From positions 201,703,644-201,767,643 of the forward strand of contig OY757011.1 of the NCBI GenBank assembly GCA_963580285.1: a stretch of 64,000 bases of DNA, written 5' to 3'. Each line of letters begins with the position of its first letter. Position 1 is the first letter of the stretch. This stretch comes from Lucinisca nassula. Taxonomy: Eukaryota > Mollusca > Bivalvia > Lucinida > Lucinidae. The position numbers and the translations under genes are program-made. This document shows positions 1 to 10,969 of the stretch, one piece after another. The notes beneath the pieces are model-generated. The model was not told where the DNA came from and did not search any database. It saw nothing but the letters and a program-made list of their open reading frames with translations.

Positions 1-1050
1 TTATCGTAATGAGACGGAATAAAATATTGACGGAATATAATGCTGATACTGAAATATGGTAAAATAATCTAAGGAATAATTGCTGAGGCGATTCTAACAA
101 ATGTTATCATTTTGGGGTTATTAAAAGCAAGACCCCTTTATTAAAACAATTTTTAAACGCCAAATTCTTTACAGCGACAACATTTTAGTGAACAGATATG
201 ACAGTTCTCTGTAAATGGTATAATGCATTCATACCGTTTAATGATTAACCGCTTCACGCCCACAAAGAGGGTTGACGCGTCGTTAAACACGAAATCATCA
301 TCATGTATAATTCATTGGCTTATTACACTTATTAGAAAAGCCCGGGTTCGAGTTCATGACCCCTGATTCCAAGTGCTAGAACAATCTCTGTAGTGTCAGA
401 CTTCTTGAAAGGTCTCGCTAACCCAAATTTCTAGTTGAACTTACATGAGGTTCTACCCCAACCCGGAACATAACATGTTTGTCCAACTTGTATTTTGTGG
501 ATACCATCTGGAAGACATGCAGGGCGGGTTTGTGGATTCCACCTAGCATAAGACAAATGAAGACACGTCAAACTATCAGGTCGGTGAAATCTTTAGACAC
601 TGTCATTAACGAAAGCGTATTCTCGTCTAAAATCTGATGAGTATTGCTCATTGCAGCTATTCTCAAAGCCAGAAACAGTATTCAAACAAAAATCTATCAT
701 CAAATCACTAGATTTGCGTGTTGTTTGAACATGAATGAGTTTCGAACTTTTGGTAAGAAGAGTTTATCGTGTTTATCTTATGTTGAGTGACGTAACGTTT
801 TTGCCCTAAAAAGTAGCATTTTAAACTTTTACGATGACGTCAGAACGTCACTGTGGAGCTGACGTCACTGCTAACAACGTTTTGAACTAGCCGTCATGTC
901 AATTTTGTTACAATTTTCCATGTGAATCATAACCTATGCAAAGCTATGTACCGAATAACAAGGTATCAATCAGACTAGATTTTTTTAAACGTTTTCCCTA
1001 TTTTGCTTATCTGAATGGCGCCATTTTTGACCAGAAGGGGTGCTATTGGC
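1..1050. other. Unassigned AT-rich DNA
   Basis: No exon, RNA gene or complete repeat recognised. Near 275-292 a CGTTAAAC motif resembles the tails of the SINE families in this window and may be a SINE remnant. At about 836-872 two TGACGTCA-type palindromes flank a short spacer; nothing else supports a promoter here. Confidence 0.4.
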
Positions 1051-1145
1051 TAAATCTAAGTAGAGGTCAACTAGACGAGGCTAGAAACAAAATATCAAAT
1101 GAGAGGGCCTTCTGGCTTAAGCACAGATGTTTTAAGGTTTTCCCA
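1051..1145 (-). repeat. Fragment of the 162-167 bp tandem unit
   Basis: Reads, in reverse, like one diverged unit of the array at 3434-5530 (assistance by the words AGAGGTC, CTAGACGAGGCT, AATATCAAA, GGGCCTTC). A similar short scrap lies at about 1690-1760. Confidence 0.5.
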
Positions 1146-1215
1146 ACTAGCAGTAAAAGGACACTCACAAAAGCCCACAATTTAAGAACGCAGCAGTCTC
1201 AAGTCACCTATAGAA

Positions 1216-1491
1216 CATCACGAGAACACGCCTATATAATTTTGACCCCCTCATACCCCAATTTTATATAGTAAAAGTGGGGTTCAAGGGTGTACATATT
1301 TTTCTTATTTCTGCTCAAAAACATAGATTGTGGGTACTCGATAAAACCGCCTCAACGAGGCGGTTCTATCGAGTACCCGCAATCTATGTTTTGAGCAGAA
1401 ATGAGAAAAATATCACAAGTTTTCCTCTTAAAATTTCCAATTTTTGGTAAAAAAATTGGCAATGTATTTGTATAGGGGTATTTTCGTAATG
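1216..1491 (+). mobile_element. MITE family A copy
   Basis: Starts CATCACGAGAACACGCC and ends with the imperfect complement (GTATTTTCGTAATG). The centre is a long near-perfect palindrome around CCGCCTCAACGAGGCGG, flanked by the complementary arms TTTTTCTTATTTCTGCTC and GAGCAGAAATGAGAAAAA. No transposase is encoded. No target duplication could be fixed. Confidence 0.85.
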
Positions 1492-2357
1492 ATATGACAC
1501 GGAGGCACACAAAACACAGACGAAACATGAACCAACTGCACAAAGCCAAATAACAAATAAGACACGGCAAAAGAACGACCGCTTTGGATAGTAAGTAAGT
1601 GGTAAAACTACTGGGGGGGGTGCTTCAACTCCGCAGTTTATGAGGTAGGGAAATGTTTAGCTCCAGTGCTGTAATTGGAACAATTGCTGTAGAGGTTCAT
1701 AACAAATATCAAAGACCTGGGCCTTCTTGATTTAGACAAATTTTTTTTTAGTTATTACCTGTAAGGGTTTATGTCATACATGTGGGCACCGGGATGGGGC
1801 CGTATTTTACCTTTGATCTATAAATTGTCTTCACAATTATACGGACATGAACATGTCCGTCTATAGACTAAGAGGTGCACGCGTTGTCATAACAACGTAA
1901 TTCGCTTCCCTGATAAATATTTTTTGATGGTCAACTCACGTGAATTCTCGGTGAGACTATGCGAGACAACTTCCGGTGTATGGTTCACGCGTTCTTCCAT
2001 CTAATAAAATGTCTGCCTTTCACACAGTCGGTCCCCAGTCTAGTACAACTTTCATCTTTTAAGCTTCTTTTTTCTCATTTTCGTATTTCAACCCGCTATA
2101 TGTATTACTTTTTGACGTATCCGACCAAATAAAAATAAATAAATAAATAAAAACTGTAAATTCGGATTCTTCAAAAACGTCACGATGACTGCTTCTCTAT
2201 TATTAATCCATGTTGCAGAGACGCTTATTGCATTTTCATAGACAAACTGTCTGACAGTTGGCGCAAAATAAAAATATCGAGTACCAATCTTCTGTTTACC
2301 TTCCGGCCGCGTTATTTGACAGAAACAGGTTAGTTTTCGTTTATTTCCAGTATTTCC
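1492..2357. other. Unassigned region
   Basis: Contains a scrap of the tandem-unit repeat near 1690-1760 and a short A-rich tract near 2130-2150. No coding signal seen. Confidence 0.4.
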
Positions 2358-2708
2358 ATGGTCCCGATTAGAAGGACTGTGCACTTTGTGGCATTCATCC
2401 CTGCAATTGATGCCAGAGGTCCTGGGTTCGATCCCCGCAGCGGCGATCTAATTTCGGTGTCCGAACACACTCCATTGGCATCATTTGCAGGGATGAATGT
2501 CACAAAGTGCAACATCCTTCGGATCGGGACGTTACCTGGAGGCCCCCTGTGCAGGGAGAACCATCCCCTGTGCACGTTAAAGAACCCTACCGTAATTACA
2601 TGGATACTGTGTAGGCTTTTATCCTGCAAAACCTTTAGTGTATGTAATGTACACCTGTGAGTAATGGCGAAATGTGACCGGTCGCATTATCAGTAGAAAG
2701 AAAGAAAG
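2358..2708 (+). mobile_element. SINE-4 copy with inverted 5' end
   Basis: From about 2415 it matches the SINE at 3757-4088 (B-box-like GGGTTCGATCCC, TTTCGGTGTCCGAACAC, CCCTGTGCAGGGAGAACC). The tRNA-like head with the A box is missing. In its place, 2360-2406 is the reverse complement of the SINE body at about 2488-2533, so the 5' end is an inverted duplication. It ends in an AAAG simple repeat. Confidence 0.75.
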
Positions 2709-3084
2709 TGTAGCAGTTCGGACACCACGATGTTCTTACGTACAGCAGTCTCATTATCTGGATGAAGAAGAGAGCAGTTACAGCCTGACTTGGGACCAAC
2801 GGCGATAGATAAGGACACATCCATGAAAGACACTAGTTGGGAGTAGTTGCATGTCATTTGTAAACATTGTCAGAAGTGTTTCTTTGACATGCTTCTTGTG
2901 TACCCTTAAGGCAGCTAATTTGATTTGGATCTGGTCATGAACAACCAGATTGAGATGGATGTTCGTACGACCCTGCAGAGCTCAGCACATGACTGGCAGA
3001 TGTAGATGACTTGGTTAACAGACAAATTTACTGTCCATGGGATCTGAACTCAAAATATTCATGATAACAGAAAGTAGTGGAACA
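2709..3084. other. Unassigned region
   Basis: No repeat or exon recognised by eye. Confidence 0.35.
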
Positions 3085-3200
3085 CTTTGGTGCAGTAGTA
3101 GTGCATCGGATTTGTGATTGAGAGGTTGCGGGTTCAAGCCATACGCTGACGAAAGTGTTGTGCCCTTCAGCAAGGCACTTCATCAACATTGCTTAAAAAA
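3085..3200 (+). mobile_element. tRNA-like SINE remnant (SINE-5)
   Basis: GGTGCAGTAGTAGTGCA resembles a degenerate A box region and GCGGGTTCAAGCC a B box; this is followed by GCCCTTCAGCAAGGCACTTC, a segment often seen after tRNA heads in aquatic-animal SINEs. Boundaries are uncertain. Confidence 0.5.
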
Positions 3201-3433
3201 ATAAAAACATAAGTACTGGTTACCACCCAGGAAATCCTGCTCGCAATGCTCAGATGTGAGCAAGTAGCAGTATAAATAGGAGAAAAGAAAGAAAAAAAGT
3301 ATCTGCAATTCAGATAAAGAGAAAAGATAGGAAAATGGTGATAATATTCTGGACTATTTGAAAAAGATTTTATGGATAACCGTGAAATGCTATGTTGTGA
3401 CTGTTCCAACAAGTACCCACAACTTTCCTTTTT

Positions 3434-5530
3434 AGCTCTACTGTCACATAGTGACAAGGTGAGCTTTTGTGATCACTTTTCGTCTCTTGTCCATGCGTGC
3501 GTCCGTAAACAATTCTTTAAACGACATCTCCTAAACCACTGATCAGATTTTGACCAAACTTCACAGGAATGATTCTTATCTGGACCCCTTTCAAAGTTGT
3601 TCAAATGGTTCCACTCCGTTGCACATCTAGGTCACAGCAGCCAAATTTACATTTTTTTTTTCACTGAAAACTTGAAAAATCTTCTCTGAAACCACAAGGC
3701 CCAGGCCTTCGATATTTGGTATGAAGCTTCATCTAGTTGACCTCTACCAAGATTGGAGCGTGATAGCTCAGTGGTTAGTGCACTTGCCTCTGATGCTAGA
3801 GGTCCCGGGTTCGATCCCCGGCAGCGGTGTGAAAATTTCGGTGTCCGAACACGCTCCACTGGCATCATTTGCAGGGATGAATGTCATAAAGTGCACCGTC
3901 CTTCGGATCGGGACGTTAACTGGAGGTCCCCTGTGCAGGGAGAACCATCCCCTGTGCAGGTTAAAGAACCCTACCGTAATTACATGATTACTGTGTAGGC
4001 TTTCATCCTGCAACACTGGAGTGTATCAGATATACACCGTCTGTGTCCCCTACCGGGGTTAAGGCGAAACCGGAAGAAGAAGAAGAAATTATAGCCTCCG
4101 CCCCAGGGGCCTTTGGTTTTACATAGGCTTATATTGGGAAAATCTTTAAATATCTTCTTCTCTGAAACTGCAACATATTGGGTGTGAAGCTTCAACTAGT
4201 GGACATCTATCAAGATTGTTCAATTTATAGCACTAGGGCCAAAAATGCCCCCGCCCCCGGGGCCATTTGGTTTTTTCATACGCTTATATAGGGAAAATAT
4301 TTAAAAAATCTTCTTCTCTGAAACCACAAGGCCCCTGTCTTTGCTATTTGGTATGAAGCTTCATCTACTGGTCCTCTACCAAGACTGTTCAAATTATATC
4401 CCTGGTGCCAAAAATGCCCTCGCCCCAGAGCCCTTTGGTTTTACATAGATTTATAGGGAAAATTTTTAAAAATCTTCTTCTCTGAAACCGCAAGGCCCAG
4501 TTCTTTGACATTTGGTGTGAAGCTTCATTTAGTGAACCTCTATCAAGATTGTTCAAATTATAGACCTAGTGCGATAAATGCCCCTGCCCTGGGGGCCTTT
4601 GGTTTTACAAAGGCTTATATAGGGAAAATCTTTAAAAATCTTCTCTGAAACTGTATGGCCCAGGTCTTTGATATTTGGTATGAAGCTTCATCTAATGGAG
4701 GGCTACCAAGATTGTTCAAATTATACCCCTGGGGCCAAAAATGCCCCCACCCCAGGGGCCTTTGGTTTTGCATAGGCTTATATAGGGAAAATCTTTAAAA
4801 AATTTCTTCTCTGAAACCGCAAGACCCAGGTCTTTGGTATTTAGCATGAAGCTTCAGCTAGTGAACCTCTATCAACAGTATTCAAATTATAGCCCTACGG
4901 CCAAAAATGCCCCCACCCCGGGGCCCTTTGGTTTTATAGGCATATAGAGAGAAAATATTTAAAAATCTACATCTCTGAAACCATAAGCCCGGGTCTTTGA
5001 TATGTGGTATGAAGCTTCATCTACTGAACCCCTCCCAATATTGTTCTAATTATAGCCCTAGGGCCAAAAATGCCCCCGCCCTGTGGCCCTTTGATTTTAC
5101 ATAGACTTATATAGGGAAAATCTTGAAAAATCTTCTTCTCATTAACATTGGCTTATACAGGGAAAATGTTTAAAAATCTTCTTCTCCGAATCCGAGATTG
5201 TTCAAATCATTGCCCTTGGGCCAAAAATGCCTCCGCCCCGGGCCTTTCTGTTTTTTCATTGACTTATATATAGGGAACTTTAAGAAAATCTTCCAATCTG
5301 AAACAGCAAGGCCCAGGTCTTTGATATTTGGTGGACCTCTATCAAAATCAAGTGGACCTCTATCAAAAGTGTTCAAATTATAGCCCTAGGAAATAGAAGT
5401 CAAGGCAATGAAAACATTTGAAATCTTCTTGTCTGAAAGGAGAAGGCCAAGGTCTTTGATAATTGACATGAAGCTTTGTCTTGATGATTTCTACCAAGAT
5501 TGTTCAAATTCTCAGTGGCAATTATTTCTC
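3434..5530 (+). repeat. Composite repeat: hairpin head plus tandem array
   Basis: The head at 3434-3464 is a hairpin (AGCTCTACTGTCAC / GTGACAAGGTGAGCT). About 200 bp of single-copy sequence follows, then a decayed tandem array. The landmark GAAGCTTCA recurs at about 3722, 4186, 4353, 4520, 4682, 4849 and 5011, giving a period of 162-167 bp. Each unit carries TCTTCTCTGAAACC, CAAGGCCCAGGTCTTTGATATT and AATGCCCCCGCCCC. Units become irregular after 5140. A SINE (3757-4088) interrupts the array. A second copy starts at 6111. The transposition mechanism is unknown. Confidence 0.8.
3757..4088 (+). mobile_element. SINE-4, tRNA-derived, full length
   Basis: The head has a Pol III A box (TAGCTCAGTGG) and B box (GGTTCGATCCC), as in a tRNA gene, followed by a body of about 250 bp and a (GAA)n tail. 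It sits inside a tandem-repeat unit: array sequence ACCAAGATTG stops at the head and AAATTATAGCC resumes after the tail, with about five array bases lost and no clear target duplication. Confidence 0.85.
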
Positions 5531-5641
5531 TGTGAGAAATATCGTTTTTCTTTTTCATAGAAAATCCTGTATTTACTTGGTAAAAATTTAATACACATAT
5601 TTATTTCATAATTTCTATGACAGGCATTACATATATAAATA

Positions 5642-5960
5642 CGTATTCGACCTATTTACCGCACATGCTCCTATAAGCGCACACCCAAGCTTTTTCTGGA
5701 AAAAATACACAAGCGCACACTTTACAGTAACATCCCAACAAATTCATATTGAGTTTTGCTGCATCTTTGACCCAGATAATCATATGTATATGTGGTGAAT
5801 CACTATGCTCAAATTCAACTCTAAAATAATCATATCGGAAGCCTTTTTTTCGTATTTTTTTCGTATTGAGTGTGCGCTTATTAGGTAGATTTTTCACCAC
5901 AATATTTTCATACAATTGTGAAAAAACTAAGCGCACAGTGCGGTAAATAGGTCGAATACG
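5642..5960. mobile_element. Short TIR element carrying a Rep fragment
   Basis: The two ends are perfect inverted repeats of at least 22 bp (left 5643-5664, TATTCGACCTATTTACC; right 5938-5959, its complement). Subterminal copies of TAAGCGCACAC are also inverted. The total is about 319 bp. The interior contains a piece of a Helitron-type Rep reading frame on the minus strand. It lies between the two copies of the hairpin-headed composite repeat. No target duplication seen. Confidence 0.7.
5748..5843 (-). pseudogene. Helitron Rep (HUH) domain fragment
   Basis: About 32 codons read YDYFRVEFEHSDSPHIHM followed by IIWVKDAAKL. This matches the region around the HUH motif of Helitron-like Rep proteins (…RVEF…SPHIH…W.KDAP…), where the two histidines bind the metal used for nicking. 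Only this block is recognisable: the catalytic tyrosines and the helicase are absent. It lies inside a longer open frame (5652-6074) whose remainder looks unrelated. Probably a captured or relic piece; not functional. Confidence 0.6.
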
Positions 5961-6110
5961 GTACAATAATAATTCATAGGAACAAAAGCTTAATACAGTG
6001 TTGATGGGGACATTAATACATTGTATGCTAGTAGACTTTTCCACTGTCATACGTTGTACAAGTCCATTTGTCATATAAGGGGGTCAGGCCTATTTTTTTT
6101 CGTTTCTATT

Positions 6111-6780
6111 AGCTCACCTATCATGTAATGACGAGGTGAGATTTTGGGATCACTTTTCATCCGTCATGCATCCATCCGTGCGAAAACAATTTCTTCAAAC
6201 AACATCTGGTAAAGCGCTGGTCGCATTTTGACCAAACTTCATAGGAATGAGTCTTAGGCGGTTCCCTTTCAGAGTTGTTCAAATAGTTCCAGTCCGCACA
6301 CCAAGGTCACAGGAGCAAACAACAGATTTTTTTGAATAGAAACTTAAAAAATATTCTCCTCTAAAACCAGGCCTTCAATATTTGGTGCGTAGCTTCATTT
6401 AGTGGACCTCTGCCAAGATTGTTCAAATTCTAGTCCTGGGACCAAAAATGCCCCCGCCCCGGAGCCCTTTCGTTTTACATAGACTTACGTAGGGAAAAGC
6501 TTTAAAAATCTTCTTGTCTGAAACCAGAAGGCTCAGGTGTTTGATATTTGGCATGAAGCTTCTTCTTGTAGAGCACTATCAAGATTGTTCAAATTATAGC
6601 TCTGGGGCCCCTGGGTTTTCCATTGACTTAAATAGGAAAAATCTAAAAAAGAAAATCTTCTCCTCTGAAAGCGCAAGGCCCAGGTCTTTGAAATTTGCTG
6701 TTTAGCTTCATCTATTGGACCTCTACCAAGATTGTTCAAATTATGCCCCTGAGGCCAAAAATTCCCCCGCGACATTGAAC
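6111..6780 (+). repeat. Second copy of the composite tandem repeat
   Basis: The head hairpin AGCTCACCTATCATG / AATGACGAGGTGAG at 6111-6142 is followed by the same single-copy segment as in the first copy (TTTTGACCAAACTTCATAGGAATG) and about two and a half tandem units. It ends against the LINE relic. Confidence 0.75.
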
Positions 6781-6788
6781 TTCATCTA

Positions 6789-6962
6789 CTAATTGGCCTC
6801 CCGCTGTGCAAGTTGATCCAGGTCATCTTGTAAAATAAGACATTCAGACGGAGAATATATACAGGACACATTATCAGCAAACAAACTGACTGATGACCTG
6901 ATATTATCAGTCAGATCATTGATTAAAACTAAGAAGACCGGTCCAAGGACTGAACCTTGTGG

Positions 6963-6993
<31 letters not shown>

Positions 6994-7410
6994 GGGGGCT
7001 CCAGATAAAACAGGGACTGGATCAGATGCTTGGCCATCAAGTACAACTTCTTGTGAGCCGCCAGAGAGCCATGAGCTTATCTACCTATGTGTGTGGATCT
7101 GCTTATCCCATAGAAGTCAAGTTTATTTAATAGCCCTCTGTGAGGTACCCTCAATTTTGTCAAAGGCCTTGGCGAAGTCTATGATGATCAAGTCAGTCTG
7201 TTTGTGACCACGATTTATGGCCCCTGACACGTCCATAGACAATCCTTTACCAGTGAACATGGTTTCCGAAGTCAAAGGTCTTGCGAAATGCAACTTGTTC
7301 AATTTTACCATGACATTGTGGGCAATCTGGATCCAGTAAACAATTCTGATTCTGACAGCAAGAATGCTCACAAAGGCTATACAGTCAGCAGTCAACAAGA
7401 ATGGTCTCAA
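6789..7410 (-). pseudogene. LINE reverse transcriptase relic
   Basis: Minus-strand frames show the order of a non-LTR RT: KQTDLIIIDFAKAFDKI (motif A, catalytic Asp), then PQGSVLGPVFLVLINDL (motif B region), then SSVSLFADNVSCIY, where the usual FADD box reads FADN, and LQDDLDQLA. A stop and a GT/G microsatellite (6961-6998) interrupt it between motifs A and B. RNA-templated insertion machinery in origin, now dead. Jockey/CR1-like group is a guess. Confidence 0.8.
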
Positions 7411-7461
7411 GTAAAGCTATACAGAACCAAAAATGTTGTCTGTTTCAACAAGGGACGTAAG

Positions 7462-7670
7462 TTAACCCTTATCTTGCTGAATATTCATTTAAGCCACACC
7501 CATTTCTGTCTGTCAACCAATCAAATTACTTGATGTAATTTATTGCTACAAATCCATAAACTGAATGCCAAACAGTGTAGATCCTAATCAGTGGCTGAAG
7601 AAGCCACCTGATCTGGATCTACACTGTTTGCAAATATAGGGGTTGTCGTGAACAGCAAGATAAGGGTTAA
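7462..7670. mobile_element. TTAA-flanked MITE (family D)
   Basis: Bounded by TTAA on both sides. The inverted ends are CCCTTATCTTGCTG and CAGCAAGATAAGGG. The TTAA duplication and CCC-starting ends are hallmarks of piggyBac-type elements. The interior holds a palindrome of about 58 bp (AAACAGTGTAGATCC … GGATCTACACTGTTT). Non-coding; needs a transposase in trans. Confidence 0.8.
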
Positions 7671-8170
7671 AGCATATCAAATGGTAAAGTGGCTTGCAAT
7701 TATTCACTATTCACTCAGACTTCAGGTAGGTTAAAACACTATCATCTTTGCTTTTAAACATTAACTAACCGGTAATGTTCATGTCCGTATCTAGGCTGTG
7801 CCTAAGTTCATATTATCTGGTGTTAATTTATTTGACCTTCGTTTTGGCGTCTTTTGACGTCAACCTTGAACAAAACGCCATGCTATGTAACAGATTACGT
7901 ATACTAGCTCACCTCTATGGCGTNNNNNNNNNNNNNNNNNNNNNNNACGCCATACACCTCGTTTTTAAAACTTCAGTTGCATATTTGATTTCAGTTTGTT
8001 ACAAGGCCAAAAATGTATATATGTGATGCATAATATTTTTGGTTAGCATACTTCCCCATAATCAATAACATGAATTATTCAAGATATTACAATAAATGTA
8101 CTGCTTATTAAGTCCCGATGTACAGTTCTTACAAGTGGGTGTCTGGATTAGGGGCATATTTGACCCGTTG
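7671..8170. other. Unassigned region with assembly gap
   Basis: Positions 7924-7946 are 23 Ns. The bases touching the gap are ATGGCGT on the left and ACGCCAT on the right, inverted copies of each other, so a hairpin may have broken the assembly. No feature recognised on either side. Confidence 0.6.
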
Positions 8171-8174
8171 GCTA

Positions 8175-8405
8175 TATTTTGAACAATCTTGGCAGAGGTC
8201 CACTAGTCAAAGACGCATACCCAATATTAAAGACGTATGCACGTTTTTGTTTAAAAATGCCTCCTTTATGGGTATTTGTATAACATGTGAACCTCTGGGT
8301 GGTGTATTCATTTACCCCAGAGACATTTTCGAACAGTTCTGACAAAGGTCCACCAGACAAAGCTACATTTAAAATATCAAAGACCCGGGCCTTCGGATTT
8401 CAGAC
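8175..8405 (-). repeat. Fragment of the tandem-unit repeat
   Basis: Two diverged reverse-orientation units (GAACAATCTTGGCAGAGGTC and GAACAGTTCTGACAAAGGTC), the second ending just before MITE-A. Confidence 0.6.
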
Positions 8406-8409
8406 ACGA

Positions 8410-8696
8410 CATCACGAAAACACGCCTATATATTTTGACCCCCTCGAACCCCACTTTTATATAGTAAAACTGGGGTTTTCAGGGGTAAACCTTATTTTTC
8501 TTATTTCTGCGCTAAGATATAGATTGTGGGTACTCGTTAGAACCGCTCAATGCCTCAATGAGGCGGTTCTAACGGGTACCCACAATCTATATTTTGAGCA
8601 GAAATAAGAAAAATATCACAATTTTTCATCTGAAAATTTTCATTTTTTTCGGCATTAAATGTGCCATTGTATTTGTATAGGCATGTTTTCGTAATG
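8410..8696 (+). mobile_element. MITE family A copy
   Basis: CATCACGAAAACACGCC at the left, GCATGTTTTCGTAATG at the right, intact central palindrome (TAGAACCGCTC … GAGGCGGTTCTAA) with a 6-bp extra block in the loop. Confidence 0.9.
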
Positions 8697-8744
8697 AAGA
8701 GTTTTGTAGGTGCTTCCTATTCAAATATATGTACGACATGGGCA

Positions 8745-8835
8745 AAATAGAACTGAAGGCAATGGTCAGGGATCGAAACAATTAACCCATAGCTCCCATC
8801 AGAGACACCAAAGGGGAAAAACACAAACATTAAAT
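8745..8835 (-). repeat. Penelope-like element 3' tail fragment
   Basis: Reverse-strand match to the 3' end of the RT element at 54-57 kb (CAGGGATCGAAACAATTAACCC, AGAGACACCAAAGG). Confidence 0.55.
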
Positions 8836-9098
8836 AGCAAAATTTTAATTTGTTGGATTAACTTGGTCCACTGCCATATAAGATGGTGTATGGCACCAAA
8901 TTGAGTCTCAAATTGGCATAAGTTTCATTTGTGCCGTTGTAGTGGTCGAAGGGAGATAAATTTGGTATCAAAATATACATGCACATCTTATCTCACAAAT
9001 AAGACTGATTGTTATTTCTTAACCGTGCATTTTTGTACCATGGCAAACTAGTAAGAAAAGGTCAAACATCACAAGGGTTAGCCGTGTTTTACCTATCT

Positions 9099-9343
9099 CA
9101 TCACGTGAAATGAACACCCCCTTACACCCCACTTTATATACAGAAAACTGGGGTTTACGGGGGCAAACAATATGTTTCTTATTTCTGCTCCAAGACAAAG
9201 GTTTTGGGTATTCGTTAGAACGAGTACCCACAACCTATGTTTGCCGTATAAATAAGAAAAATATCACAGGTTTTCGTCAGAAAAGTAGCCATTTTGGAGA
9301 TGTTAAAAATTGCATTATATCGCACCGGTGTGTTATCGTAATG
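9099..9343 (+). mobile_element. MITE family B copy, deleted palindrome
   Basis: Family B flanks: CATCACGTGAAATGAACACCC at the left; AGTAGCCATTTTGGAGATG and GTGTGTTATCGTAATG at the right. The CCGCCTC/GAGGCGG core is missing, leaving TCGTTAGAACGAG. Confidence 0.85.
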
Positions 9344-9586
9344 TGGATAACGTTGTATTTTAGCTGGTTTTGGCTTTGTTCCCGAAGCAGCAGATATGGA
9401 GAGTGAAAACTCGGCAAATCTAAAAATATGGCCTCATTCCCATATAGATAAAAAATGTGGCCCCACAATATATCGACAAAATTGTTTTCACTTTTTTGAA
9501 TGAATATTTAAAAGAGAAACGACCAGGAACAGAAACAATCAGATCCCAAATTCTTCTCACAACATCACTAGGAAAAGGAGTCGAAA

Positions 9587-9869
9587 CATTACGCAAACAC
9601 GCCTATACAAATACATTGCCACTTTTATCGCCTTAAAATGTAAATTTTGAGATTAAAAATTGTGATATTTTTCTTATTCTGCTCAAAATATAAATTGTGA
9701 GCACTCGTTAGAACCGCCTCATCGAGGCGGTTCTAACCAGTAGCCACAATCTATATTTAGAGCAGAAATAAGACAAATAACGTATACCCCCGGAAACCCC
9801 AGTTTTACTATATATAACTGAGGTTCAAGGGGGGGGGGGTCAAAATTATATAGGCGTGTTGGCGTGATG
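9587..9869 (-). mobile_element. MITE family A copy
   Basis: CATTACGCAAACACGCC to GCGTGTTGGCGTGATG with an intact palindrome (CCGCCTCATCGAGGCGG). Confidence 0.9.
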
Positions 9870-10077
9870 ACATGGAGCGACGACAGTAAATAAAATGGAA
9901 AACAGGTAAGCCGAGTCAGCAGCTCTTTCCGAAACAGGTGGTTACTCAGAATATCCAAACCTAACTAGAAAGGAGCAATATAGATAATGGGAGAAAGAAT
10001 CAGAATCACTAACATGACAAACAATAAACTGTAGGACAAACGTAACTAAAATGAACGGCCAAAAAGGAGGGACGAGC

Positions 10078-10342
10078 AGAAAATGAGCTGCATGATGGCT
10101 TCCACGCTGAGTTGAAACCGACCGCACATGAGACTTGGTTGACCGCTTTGCCTGCCCAGGCAAAACAGTGCGAGTCGGAATGATCATGCTTGTAAACTCA
10201 ATTGATTTCATTGGTCGACAGGGCTTGAGATGTCATTTTATCTCAATGTCAGGTTAAATTCCCTCAAAATTGGAAGCAACGTCTCCAAAATGACCTAGTA
10301 TAATGTTGACGGGTACGTTAAACTTCAAATCAAACAAGCAAA
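10078..10342 (+). mobile_element. SINE-2-like repeat
   Basis: Body shared with ten or more copies in the window: GCTGCATGATGGCTTCCACG, CTGCCCAGGCAAA, GGCTTGAGATGTCATTTTAT, GGAAGCAACGTCTCCAAAATGACC, and a tail with ACGTTAAAC followed by CAAATCAAACAA. No tRNA A/B boxes visible in the head; the origin of the head is unknown. Confidence 0.75.
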
Positions 10343-10520
10343 CTTTACGCTGGAAACGTCATAGAAGCTGAGGCCGGACCCACCCGCGTGCAAGTAAAGA
10401 GGGAAGCAAATTTATTAAGCGCGATTTAGGCTAACTATCAGGTCTGTCGTATAACATCTATGTTGAACGCAATCTTTTTATATCGAAGAAACCTAATTTC
10501 TTGGAACAATTTCAGAAAAT

Positions 10521-10800
10521 CATTACGCAAACACGCCTATAAAAATACATTGCCAACTTTATCGGCGAAAGAATGAAAATTTTATGACGAAAAATTGTGG
10601 TATTTTTCTTATCTCTGCTCAAAATATAGATTATGGGCACTCGTTAGAACCGCCTCATCGAGGCGGTTCTAACGAGTACCCACAATCTATATTTTAGAGC
10701 AGAAATAAGAAAAATAAGGTATACCCCCTGAAACCCCAGTTTTACTATATAAAAGCGGTGTTCAAGGGGGTCAAAATTATATAGGTGTGTTTTCGTGATG
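10521..10800 (-). mobile_element. MITE family A copy
   Basis: CATTACGCAAACACGCC to GTGTGTTTTCGTGATG; near-perfect central palindrome CCGCCTCATCGAGGCGG. One of the best-preserved copies. Confidence 0.9.
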
Positions 10801-10841
10801 TATCAAACGTAACAGTTCCATTAAATTAAGAAATGAATTTT

Positions 10842-10969
10842 ATTTTTCTGCAGTTCATGGAAGTATGAACGCAGTGGGACGCGTGCAAAGTAAATGAACC
10901 ACGAAGGGGTTCATGTAAACTTTGCTAGCGACCCACTGTCGTTCTTACTTTCATGAAAAGCAGAAAAAT
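10842..10969. repeat. Imperfect foldback hairpin
   Basis: TTTTTCTGC…GTTCATGGAAGTATGAACG…AGTGGG…GCAAAGTAAATGAACC pairs with GGGTTCATGTAAACTTTGC…CCCACTGTCGTTCTTACTTTC…GCAGAAAAA. The short palindrome GTTCATGGAAGTATGAACGCA recurs at about 11171-11191, suggesting the remains of a larger foldback element spanning 10842-11200. Confidence 0.65.

Noticed and set aside
601..670. CTGATGAGTATTGCTCATT as a hammerhead
   Set aside because: No GAAA after the possible stem and no stem I partner.
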